From Oncomelania hupensis (Eukaryota > Mollusca > Gastropoda > Littorinimorpha > Pomatiopsidae), in contig CM072526.1 of assembly GCA_036898135.1 (NCBI GenBank), forward strand, positions 52,598,278 through 52,662,277: DNA of 64,000 nucleotides, written 5' to 3'. A program made the translations under genes and the position numbers. The notes beneath the pieces are model-generated. The model made no database searches. It saw only the letters and a list, made by a program, of their open reading frames with translations, and was not told the DNA's origin. Within the stretch, counting starts at the first letter, position 1; each line of letters opens with the position of its first letter. Below, in pieces: positions 11,355 to 22,700 of this stretch.

Positions 11355-12986
11355 ACAGTAGACAGGTTATTGTTGGTAATATCATGAGACAGTAGACAGG
11401 TTATTGTTGGTAATATTATGAGACCGTAGACAGGTTATTGTTGGTAATATCATGAGACCGTAGACAGGTTATTGTTGGTAATATTATGAGACCGTAGACA
11501 GGTTATTGTTGGTAATATCATGAGACCGTAGACAGGTTATTGTTGGTAATATCATGAGAACTTAGACAGGTTATTGTTGGTAATATTATGAGACCGTAGA
11601 CAGGTTATTGTTGGTAATATCATGAGACCGTAGACAGGTTATTGTTGGTAATATTATGAGACCGTAGACAGGTTATTGTTGGTAATATCATGAGACCGTA
11701 GACAGGTTATTGTTGGTAATATTATGAGACCGTAGACAGGTTATTGTTGGTAATATCATGAGACCGTAGACAGGTTATTGTTGGTAATATCATAAGACCG
11801 TAGACAGGTTATTGTTGGTAATATCATGAGACCGTAGACAGGTTATTGTTGGTAATATCATGAGACCGTAGACAGGTTATTGTTGGTAATATCATGAGAC
11901 TGTAGACAGGTTATTGTTGGTAATATCATGAGACTGTAGACAGGTTATTGTTGGTAATATCATGAGACTGTAGACAGGTTATTGTTGGTAATATCATGAG
12001 ACTGTAGACAGGTTATTGTTGGTAATATCATGAGACTGTAGACAGATTATTGTTGGTAATGTCATGAGACTGTAGACAGGTTATTGTTGGTAATATCACG
12101 AGACCGTAGACAGGTTATTGTTGGTAATATCACGAGACCGTAGACAGGTTATTGTTGGTAATATCATGAGACCGTAGACAGGTTATTGTTGGTAATATCA
12201 TGAGACCGTAGACAGGTTATTGTTGGTAATATCATGAGACAGTAGACAGGTTATTGTTGGTAATATCATCATGAGACCGTAGACAGGTTATTGTTGGTAA
12301 TATCATGAGACCGTAGACAGGTTATTGTTGGTAATATCATGAGACCGTAGACAGGTTATTGTTGGTAATATCATGAGACCGTAGACAGGTTATTGTTGGT
12401 AATATCATGAGACCGTAGACAGGTTATTGTTGGTAATATCATGAGACCGTAGACAGGTTATTGTTGGTAATATCATGAGACCGTAGACAGGTTATTGTTG
12501 GTAATATCATGAGACCGTAGACAGGTTATTGTTGGTAATATCATGAGACCGTAGACAGGTTATTGTTGGTAATATCATGAGACCGTAGACAGGTTATTGT
12601 TGGTAATATCATGAGACCGTAGACAGGTTATTGCTGGTAATATCATGAGACCGTAGACAGGTTATTGTTGGTAATATCATGAGACCGTAGACAGGTTATT
12701 GTTGGTAATATCATGAGACCGTAGGCAGGTTATTGCTGGTAATATCATGAGACCGTAGACAGGTTATATGAGACCGTAGACAGGTTATTGTTGGTAATAT
12801 CATGAGAACTTAGACAGGTTATTGTTGGTAATATCATGAGAACGTAGACAGGTTATTGTTGGTAATATCATGAGACCGTAGACAGGTTATTGTTGGTAAT
12901 ATATGAGACCGTAGACAGGTTATTGTTGGTAATATCATGAGACCGTAGACAGGTTATTGTTGGTAATATCATGAGACCGTAGACAG
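11355..12986. repeat. 34-bp minisatellite, about 48 units
   Basis: Each unit is 'agaccgtagacaggttattg' plus 'ttggtaatatcatg'. From about 11395 to 11760 units ending 'attatg' largely alternate with units ending 'atcatg', giving a dimeric 68-bp period. A block at about 11895-12080 has 'agactgtag' in place of 'agaccgtag', followed by two 'cacgag' units. Isolated indels occur near 12265, 12760 and 12900. No open frame survives, because 34 is not a multiple of three. Confidence 0.97.
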
Positions 12987-13095
12987 CAACAAATAGCAAA
13001 ATGTCTTAAGACGATGGGGCAGGGGATCATAAATTTATTAACAAGACAAAGAAGAAGATGCGAACACAAATGTTTTTGTTTGCTTATTAGTCTCT

Positions 13096-13823
<728 letters not shown>

Positions 13824-13881
13824 AAGAAGAAGAAGAAGAAGAAGAAGAAGAAGAAGAAGAAGAAGAAGAAGAAGAAGAAGA
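13824..13881. repeat. (GAA)n microsatellite
   Basis: About 19 GAA triplets on the plus strand. Confidence 0.9.
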
Positions 13882-16800
13882 GCAGCAAAACAGCAACAGC
13901 AAGACACCCCTTGTACAGCCGAAAGCCAAAATGGACGGAAGACATTTCTCAAACGCACCCAGCCCTTTTTAAACTTACGAAATAATGTATTTTTCAATCT
14001 TCCTGCTGTATCATATTCTAAGCTTTATTAAGAAACTGATTTCAACTTAGAGAACATTGTCAAGGGAACAGTAATAGCAATGAGGATACAATTACACAAT
14101 TTAATTATCCTTACAGAATAAAAAAAAAACGCCTAAAAAAACAAAGGAAAAATCAATTAATAACAGAATAACACAATAAAATAACAAACGCAAAGTTAAT
14201 TATATTTAAGAAAATTAGCAGACAAGAAAAGGTATTTCCATGTTCAAGAATCCTTGTATACTTGAATAATTATGAATTATGATTAAATGAATAAATTAAT
14301 GAAAGTTCATTAAGCGCATAAACATTTCCACACTAAAAGCATGATCACGTCGCTTGGTATAAAAATTAAACCAAACATGGGAGGGACACTTTATACAAAG
14401 TGAGGTAAGATAACACATCATGCACACAATCTCTCTCTACCTTTCTCTGTCTGTCTGTGTGTCTGTCTGTCCGTCCCTTCCCCCTCCCCCTCTCTCTCCA
14501 CCCAACATTACCTTACTGCAAAGGCCATTGGGTTGGCTAAAATTAAGCCAATTTGTCGCGCGCCTCCGAATTCAGATGATGTGCCAAAAAAAAAAGGAAG
14601 CTTTTCTTCTCTCTCAATCTAATACAACGTCTCCTGTTTTTCCCTTCGGCTCTGCCAGTCACAGAAATTAGCAACGAAGAAACAACAATAAACAAAAGTG
14701 CCCAAAATAACAAAAGTAAAGTAAACTAAAACACAATAAAAGGGCACGTGATGTTAATTGGCGCACGATACGTAAGAAACACCATCTTTGAGTGTAGCTC
14801 ATTTGGTGAAAGCGATTCCCGCTGTGTTGGAATTGGGAAAACTGGAGGTAGTAGGCCTTGTTAGTCATTTCAAGCAGTGGAATCAACACAAATGAAAACA
14901 CACGAAGCATGAAACTTAGTCCTCGTGCGATTTCATGGAACCGAATACCAGGACAGAAACAATCGAACAAAAATAAATAGAATGGAACAGACATTTTACC
15001 TTACAACTAACGCTATTCCTATTATCCAATTAAAAGAGATCAAAGCCCAGAATAGACTAGACTGAATACAAAGAATTTGCTTTTAACTGGAAAATAACAA
15101 CAACATAACAACTGCTACAAGTAAACATAATTTTGAAAACTATTGTCAAAATAAAATTAAACAAAACTAACCCAGACCAAATAAAATAAAACCTACAATA
15201 CGATTATTTTGATATTTATCTAGTGTGGCGTAAGTATAAAACTCTTTCTGTTCGCTGTTGTCATGCTGTTCTTTGTAATCCGTTGCGTGGATTATTAGAG
15301 AACATACTTATGAAGTTCTTATACAACGACAGTGACGCCGTCCTTTCACGAAGTTTGGAAATAACCCATTATGTTGCCAATATCTTTTCTCCCTGTGAAC
15401 TACACAGTATTTTTTCTTATTCTACCCTCAACCCATCTCTTGCCTCCTTCCCCCCCAATCCCTTTCCACTCCCATGTTGTCCTCTAGCCATTGGAAACAG
15501 TATCTGCGGCCATGTTGCTTTTTCTTCTTCTTCATCGTCTCCTCTTCCCCCTTCTACTTTTACATTGTGTGAACTTCAAACACTATCGTCGCCGTTTTCT
15601 TCTTTTCGTCTTCGCCGTCTCTTCTCTTTTCAAGATGAGGAGAGAAACAAAAATGCCGATAGGGATTGCTAAAAGTCGCAGAGACGTTACTGTTGAAATG
15701 TAGCCATTCACAGAAGAAAAGCGAACCGAGAATTGCTCTGCCGAATCCCCAAGTCCTTACTAATTACCGCTAGGTGTGGAATCGCTAGGGCGAAGAAAAA
15801 ATCACACCTCCCTTCCAAACTTAAATAAAGGAAAACAAAACAAATAAAGTAGAAATAACGATCGATGAACGACAGCATTATTGGCTAAGGAGGGATGACA
15901 AAATGATACCACCTCCCTACTGTATTTTAAATTGACGGCGGCTGAAAACTAAAGAAGGAACGAAAACAAAGTACAAGTGGTACAAGTAATACAACACTGG
16001 ATTCGAGAACAATACAATTCAATACACTGTAGTACGGTAGTCTCCTGTACAAGAAAAGCCTTTCCCACATTGCTGATCAGTCCACAGAAAACTATTGGCC
16101 AGACGTAGGTAACACAAAAGTGAACATCATCAACTTCTCTGCAAAAACAGCGCATTTGTTATACACTAACAGTTGCTGAGCAATTGTGTATTAGCTATTT
16201 ACTACAACTATCGCAACACAAACTCCTCCACGTTTGGGCCCCGGCTTTTCCTAATAAAGACACAGGAGGTATTTTGCAATGCTCTGTCAGACACTGGTGG
16301 TTTAAACCATAAAACCTATCAACCAATGACAACCATTAAAAAATGCTATCCCGTCCTACTTGTGCATGAAGGTTATTGCCGTTTCCTATGGAATTTTCAA
16401 TAAAGAAGGTCAAGAAAATGGTGGGAACAGTATCACAAACAGTATTAGCAACAGCAGGCAAATGTCCATCCACACTCAAACTGTTGTGCATTAATATATA
16501 TAATATACATAATATTTTTTTTACTTATCTACGGCGGCGGATTGAGAAACGGCAACGATAACGAACTGTTTGAGAAAATATTATTATCATTAAAGTTGTT
16601 ATGTCAAATCTGAATGTTATATAAAACGAAATGAAAACATAATCCAACACGGTTTCAGTATAAAGTGCTTTCTAATTACACAAAGACAATGATTTAAACC
16701 TCTGAATCACAACACGAATGGTACTAGGAAAAAAAAATTCAAAATCTCTCTCTGTCTTTCTTGTTCACTATATATAAAATATCGTTCACTTATCGACGGC

Positions 16801-16934
16801 AAAGTACACCCCTATATGGACTACTTTGAAGATCAAAAACACAGTAAAATAATTCCACACGTTAAAAATATCATATCATCATACATTTTTAAATTAAAAA
16901 AGAAAAAGAAAATAAGAGACCGCCGACTAAGAAG
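13882..16934. other. Long A/T-rich stretch without recognised genes
   Basis: A (CT)/(GTCT) patch lies at 14430-14500. A 149-codon frame at 15223-15672 becomes serine/proline-rich low complexity and has no recognised domain. Nothing else could be supported. Confidence 0.4.
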
Positions 16935-17520
16935 TATATAACATAATCATTATGCAAATTCTAAAATATATAACATAATCATTATGCAAATTCTAAAAAA
17001 AATATATAACATAATCATTATGCACATTCTATAAATAAATAACATAATCATTATGCACATTTTTGAAATATATAACATAATCATTATGCACATTCTAGAA
17101 ATATATAACATAATCCTTATGTACATTATAGAAATATATAACATAATCATTATGCACATTATAGAAATATATAACATAATAATTATGTACATTATAGAAA
17201 TATATAACATAATCATTATGTACATTCTAGAAATATATAACATAATCATTATGTACATTATAGAAATATATAACATAATAATTATGTACATTCTAGAAAT
17301 ATATAACATAATCATTATGTACATTCTAGAAATATATAACATAATCATTATGTACATTATAGAAATATATAACATAATAATTATGTACATTATAGAAATA
17401 TATAACATAATCATTATGTACATTCTAGAAATATATAACATAATCATTATGTACATTATAGAAATATATAACATAATAATTATGCACATTGCATAAATAT
17501 ATAACATAAACATTACGCAC
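16935..17520. repeat. 33-bp AT-rich minisatellite, about 17 units
   Basis: The unit is 'gaaatatataacataatcat' plus 'tatgtacattcta', period 33 bp. Each unit holds the near-palindrome CATAAT-C-ATTATG. Because 33 is divisible by three and no stops fall in two of the frames, open frames of 147 and 187 codons appear on opposite strands. These Met/Ile/Tyr repeats are artefacts of the array. Left-edge units are irregular; the array is most regular from 17065 on. Confidence 0.95.
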
Positions 17521-17624
17521 AGTATAGCCTAAAACAGACCATCTTTCTTAAACTCAGTAGTGTTGAATGAAGTACAGCACTGCTTACACCTAACCACGGC
17601 CCGTAACGATCAAACAATCAACAT

Positions 17625-17835
17625 TGAAGTTTAACATCTGCACCCACCATTGACGAAATAGCAGACGGGGAATTAAAAAAAATACCAAGGAGGAAGGGAT
17701 CGGGACCTAAATCAACACTGAACTATCAGAGCAATCAGATGGAAATTGAAAAAAGCCCCTTTTATGTTGCCCACCACGGGATTGGAACCTGGGTCATCGA
17801 TGTGCCAGGCCAACGCTGTACCACTGAGCTATGGC
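17625..17835 (-). mobile_element. tRNA-derived SINE, family S2, copy 2 (source of the array)
   Basis: On the minus strand the head reads 'ccatagctcagtggtacagc', with A-box 'tagctcagtgg' at about 17823-17833 and a B-box-like 'ggttccaatcc' at 17779-17789 (one mismatch). The anticodon-loop position reads CTGGCAC, suggesting an alanine GGC-type ancestor, but stems are weak. The body continues 'cgtggtgggcaacataaaag' to 'gttaaacttcaa' near 17625, matching copy 1 at 3640-3875 block for block. At its 5' side the head passes directly into the tandem array 17799-19277, which repeats the A-box half of the head. Confidence 0.8.
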
Positions 17836-19277
17836 GATGTGCCAGGCCAACGCTGTACCACTGAGCTATGGTGATGTGCCAGGCCAACGCTGTACCACTG
17901 AGCTGGCACATCACCATAGCTCAGTGGTACAGCGTTGGCCTGGCACATCACCGTAGCTCAGTGGTACAGCGTTGGCCTGGCACATCACCGTAGCTCAGTG
18001 GTACAGCGTTGGCCTGGCACATCACCGTAGCTCAGTGGTACAGCGTTGACCTGGCACACCACCACGGAGCTACGGTGATGTGCCAGGCCAACGCTGTACC
18101 ACTGAGCTATGGCGATGTGCCAGGCCAACGCTGTACCACTGAGCTATGGTGATGTGCCAGGCCAACGCTGTACCACTGAGCTATGGTGGTGTGCCAGGTC
18201 AACGCTGTACCACTGAGCTACGGTGATGTGCCAGGCCAACGCTGTACCACTGAGCTACGGTGATGTGCCAGGCCAACGCTGTACCACTGAGCTACGGTGA
18301 TGTGCCAGGCCAACGCTGTACCACTGAGCTACGGTGATGTGCCAGGCCAACGCTGTACCACTGAGCTACGGTGATGTGCCAGGCCAACGCTGTACCACTG
18401 AGCTACGGTGATGTGCCAAGCCAACGCTGTACCACTGAGCTACGGTGATGTGCCAGGCCAACGCTGTACCACTGAGCTACGGTGATGTGCCAGGCCAACG
18501 CTGTACCACTGAGCTACGGTGATGTGCCAGGCCAACGCTGTACCACTGAGCTACGGTGATGTGCCAGGCCAACGCTGTACCACTGAGCTACGGTGATGTG
18601 CCAGGCCAGCGCTGTACCACTGAGCTACGGTGATGTGCCAGGCCAACGCTGTACCACTGAGCTACGGTGATGTGCCAGGCCAACGCTGTACCACTGAGCT
18701 ATGGCGATGTGCCGGGCCAACGCTGTACCACTGAGCTATGGTGATGTGACAGGCCAACGCTGTACCACTGAGCTACGGTGATGTGCCAGGCCAACGCTGT
18801 ACCACTGAGCTACGGTGATGTGCCAGGCCAACGCTGTACCACTGAGCTACGGTGATGTGCCAGGCCAACGCTGTACCACTGAGCTACGGTGATGTGCCAG
18901 GCCAACGCTGTACCACTGAGCTATGGTGATGTGCCAGGCCAACGCTGTACCACTGAGCTACGGTGATGTGCCAGGCCAACGCTGTACCACTGAGCTACGG
19001 TGATGTGCCAGGCCAACGCTGTACCACTGAGCTATGGTGATGTGCCAGGTCAACGCTGTACCACTGAGCTATGGTGATGTGCCAGGCCAACGCTGTACCA
19101 CTGAGCTATGGTGATGTGCCAGGCCAACGCTGTACCACTGAGCTACGGTGATGTGCCAGCCAACGCTGTACCACTGAGCTACGGTGATGTGCCAGGCCAA
19201 CGCTGTACCACTGAGCTACGGTGATGTGCCAGGCCAACGCTGTACCACTGAGCTACGGCGGTGTGCCAGGCCAACGG
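17799..19277. repeat. 37-bp tandem array of tRNA-like SINE heads, about 39 units
   Basis: The unit on the plus strand is 'ctacggtgatgtgccaggcc' plus 'aacgctgtaccactgag'. Its reverse complement is the 5' half of the S2 tRNA-like head, so each unit carries a Pol III A-box match 'tagctcagtgg' on the minus strand. Only the SINE-proximal unit is followed by a B-box-like sequence. Variation is almost limited to 'ctatgg/ctacgg' and a few transitions. The block 17903-18066 is inverted. Function is unknown. Without B boxes Pol III transcription of the units is doubtful. Confidence 0.95.
17903..18066. repeat. Inverted block inside the 37-bp array
   Basis: This block of about 160 bp (just over four units) runs opposite to its neighbours. 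Its reverse complement agrees with about 18185-18345, including the unusual variants 'ggtggtgtgccaggtcaacg', and differs at one unit-variant position. The two form a long inverted repeat with about 120 bp between the arms. Confidence 0.9.
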
Positions 19278-20180
19278 TAAAGATCAAACCACACTAAAAA
19301 TAATTCATCACCCTGTTTAAATACCATGATGCTTATCACAATCTACGTAAACCAATAGTACACCAAGCCTTCAAAACAGTGCGTTCAGATTGCACGATCA
19401 ATGTACACAATAGTCATAAAGAATGTCTAGGCAGTAATAACACCCATTTTTTCTGTCTATCACCCCTTTCTTGCCACCGGCAATAGTGCTCCATCACCAA
19501 CAGCACAGGTACTTCAGCGACAATAGCGCCGGTACTTTAGCGACAATAGTCCATGAAGACGTTGAACTGGGGCAAGGTACGTTATACTGAAGTGGGGATA
19601 AGTACTCCTAGGTGTTCCACAATTACTCTGTTTTCTTCTTTCTCATACACCCGTATACTGACTGTATGAGAAAGTATGCAGTAGTGGACGTGAAGGTACG
19701 GTGAGCAGGTCTATAAAGACTGGTGGTCTTTTCTCTCTCTAACTTAAGATACCTACCCAGGGCTGTAGGACAACACAAATAGCCCTGCGGTGCAATAGTT
19801 GACATGTAAATAGTAGTCATATTTACACACGCACACTCGCCAATTCCCTGCAGGAGCCACCACTGAGATTGATCTATCAGGGATGACATGCTCAATCTCA
19901 TTTAGCGCACACATGCATTTCTCTCAAAGGCGCGGGAGGGGAAAAAAAGGAATCTGACATGTTTGCCGGAGATGAGGTTCGAACCTCGATATCAGATGCG
20001 CCACTTTTTTTGTTGTTTGGGCACAAATAATCCATCTAAAAACGGTGATCTGCCATCATACCACACAACTGAAGGAAAATTTGCATGCATTAATCGTAAA
20101 AACAGCTCTCAAATCAATCAGGACCTTAACCCACAGAAGTGTGACGCCTATTTTCTGATCCGTATCAATCCCTTAAATCC
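19278..20180. other. No gene recognised
   Basis: A perfect 14-bp palindrome 'gaggttcgaacctc' at 19974-19987 contains a B-box-like 'ggttcgaacc'. The sequence around it on the minus strand resembles the 3' half of a tRNA, but no 5' half follows. Confidence 0.4.
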
Positions 20181-20183
20181 CCC

Positions 20184-20219
<36 letters not shown>

Positions 20220-20220
20220 C
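20181..20220. repeat. (GTCT)n microsatellite
   Basis: About nine GTCT units. Confidence 0.9.
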
Positions 20221-21420
20221 CTCTAACGCCCTCTTCCCTCCCCCAGGCACCTTCGCCCTCCCCTACTCCCACTCGGACTCCTACCCTTCCAGTAATGCCC
20301 AGCCCCCAACACGTGGCCCTTATTGAAAAGAGTTTTCTTGGTGGCCAATTTGGTAATCCACGATCGAACAGTCCAAGTCCGCGAGCAGCAAAAGTCAATT
20401 TGGCCCCTTGTAGTCTTTCTTTCTTTCACCTTGCGCTGGACGTGCGCAATTAAAAGCACAAAACATTGGCAGCATTTACCTGCCTGTCACACAGGGCAAG
20501 GCCAGCAGAAAGGTTGTTACACACTTCTACATTCACGGCCAAGGTGTTTGAAAAAGGCGTAGGTTCAGAGAGGTCAAATGACATTCTCACTATGTACCAA
20601 TCATTCTCCGAACATTTCCATATAGCCATTGAATCGCTATCAGCATAGTCAATCCGTAAGCGCCGATTGGGCAATCTCTCACCATTCAGACACGTCTCAC
20701 AAAGTCTTCTTTTGTGATCAAAGAATACGTATTTGATATTGTGTGCAGAGACTCGGGCGTAAGCGGGGAAATGGCAGTGGTTCACTGCTCAAGACACCGC
20801 CGCACCGACACACGAGTTAAGCTATGTAGCTAGCTACTGGTAGTTATACCGTCAGTAAGCGCCGATCGGACATACCTCTTAAAGTTTACTTTGGAAACCA
20901 TGACACGTGACAGTGATACCTTACCCGGCACCTGCCGCAAAATTACGATCACATAATTTAGACAGCTGCAATGAACATTCAGGGCCATTTTTTTAATCAC
21001 CAGTGACCACTAAACCAAAAGAAAGCAACAACACGCCTAGTTAACGCGGTGCTCGGACACACCTATGAAATTCCAGCGCTGTTAGGGCAGTAAGTCATGA
21101 CCGTGGTAAATGACCGAGACAGCTGCCGCCAAGAAGCAATCATACAATTTAGCCCGCTGCAATGAACGACCCTTGTGGACCTTCCTTGCCATCCACGTCA
21201 CAAAAGGCAAAGAAAGCAAGCGGCGCCCAGACCGCTCGTTACCTACGAGGGTTCACGCTGTCCGTATCGCCTTTTCCATTACCGAGCCAGCTGCTGCCAG
21301 ACTGTTCCTGTACGCCGCCCTTCTTCAACATGAATCATCAACCACGGCCTTCACAACAACATATTTCTTACTTTACAAGTGTATAACGATAATAATAACA
21401 GTGACACCTTATTACTTTCT
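20221..21420. other. No gene; weak internal duplication
   Basis: About 20930-20990 and 21115-21180 share 'gctgcaatgaac' and similar flanks, and 'gtaagcgccgat' occurs near 20656 and 20854. This may be an old duplicated repeat. Frames up to 148 codons at 21110-21556 run into the family A element and show no domain. Confidence 0.35.
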
Positions 21421-22060
21421 CCCCCCCCCCTACTCCCTCTCCATGGGGTGCGGGCGTTTCTGTATAAATAGTATCCCCACTTTCTGGAAATTTAGTGCTT
21501 TAATTCCAACTGTCGCCGACATTCTCCTTTGTTTTTTTTTCTCATTCCTACTCTGAGTCCGCTGGACCTAAAGCAATAACCATGTAATGTAATTCCCACT
21601 CTGTTCTCTCAATCTACTATACTATCTTCTTCTTCGCCAGACCAGCACCTACATGTTTTCTTGAAAAACTTTTTCAAATCTCCTCATGTGTGTATGGAGT
21701 TTGTTGGGTCAGCTTGGGAATATTGGACGCTTTCTGCCAAATGGTCACTAGGGCTTTCTATGATATTATTTAGCGGTGGAGGCAATTTATATGTATGTGT
21801 TTTGTTGATATTTCATAATGATGTTTGTATTCTATTTTGGTTTTGTAAACGGGGGTTCGATAAGTATAGCCTCAGCGTCCCATGCCTGGGATGCCTTTAT
21901 TGTAAAGTGACCGGCTGGCGGAGTGCCTTCAGTGTTACCACTAGGGTTGTTTCAGCCGATCTTTTATACGAATCGGGGGTGAGTCCTCTTTCCACCAAGT
22001 TGCGGTCCTGATTCGGCTCTTTGCAATCCGCTGGACCCTATAAGCAATGAAGAACTAACT
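21421..22060 (+). mobile_element. Retroposon family A, copy 2 (plus orientation)
   Basis: It begins in a C-rich end and has TATAAATA at 21463-21470 then 'gtatccccactttctgg'. It runs to 'aatccgctggaccctataag' and a short 'caatgaagaactaact' tail. A 42-bp hairpin retroposon is nested at 21556-21597 and splits 'ctactctg|ttctctc'. A frame open from about 21661 to 22011 is partly shared by several other copies, but it has a TTG rather than ATG start and no recognised domain. It is probably non-autonomous. Confidence 0.75.
21550..21603 (+). mobile_element. Ultrashort family A hairpin retroposon with 6-bp TSD
   Basis: The 42-bp segment 21556-21597 interrupts family A copy 2 and is flanked by 'actctg' at 21550-21555 and 21598-21603. 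It starts at the small hairpin GTCC-GCT-GGAC, continues 'ctaaagcaataaccatg' and ends in a 'taatgtaat' tail. It is identical over about 37 bp to the insertion at 42039-42086. Other family A copies lack it at this site, so the empty site is visible. Confidence 0.75.
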
Positions 22061-22700
22061 TCCCTTTTCCAATATCCAGCTAGCTACGGCCAAAGGTCTA
22101 AAGGGTACAAACCTAGTCGGGTTGAAACGGGTTAGCAACAAAGAACGCGCTTTATTGCAACAATGTTTACACACAAGCAGAGATTTTCTTCACAAACAAA
22201 AATGAAACTAAAAAGATGGCAAGCCAATCAAATGTATTTCCACATTTCTACACGCAGCTGAAAACCAGCATTTTCCAAAGTGTTGATTTTCGATAAGCTG
22301 CTCCGTCTCCTTCGTAACATTAAGAAACAAAATGACAGCACAGAATAATGGTAATATCTGCGACGGACCTATCGACCGACCGACCGATACATAGACTGCC
22401 ACGTAATGATTGGCCATGAATTGAGTGTCTGTATATCAAAAATTGCCTCAACTGTTTTTGAATTACTGAGCAAAACGTATTTAGCAAAGACGTGATCCCA
22501 GCGACCTTAACATTTGTAATAGAGCAAATACGATGGCACGGGAAGCTGGCCGCAAACCCAGGAATTATTCTTATGAGGTTAGAAAAAATCTGTCCTATGG
22601 TTCTTGAGATATTATATGGCGCGCGACGGACCGGCGGACAGACAGACGAATGGACCGACGAACGGATCGACATTTGACTCGTCCCGACCATTTCAAAATT
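22061..22700. other. Unclassified; GACGGACC-rich patches
   Basis: 'cgaccgaccgaccga' near 22372 and 'gacggaccggcggacagaca' near 22626 resemble GACGGAC-type motifs common in dispersed molluscan repeats. No boundaries could be set and no gene was recognised. Confidence 0.3.

Noticed and set aside
9304..12986. CRISPR array
   Set aside because: The repeats are uninterrupted tandem units without unique spacers, and the context is eukaryotic.
15223..15672. 149-codon frame as a gene
   Set aside because: Its second half is Ser/Pro low complexity, there is no recognisable domain and no evidence of splicing.
16950..17513. 187-codon Met/Ile/Tyr repeat frame
   Set aside because: Product of the 33-bp AT-rich array; the opposite strand is open too.
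17755..17835. Functional tRNA-Ala gene
   Set aside because: Stems are weakly paired, the B box has a mismatch and the sequence continues into a SINE body shared with 3640-3875.
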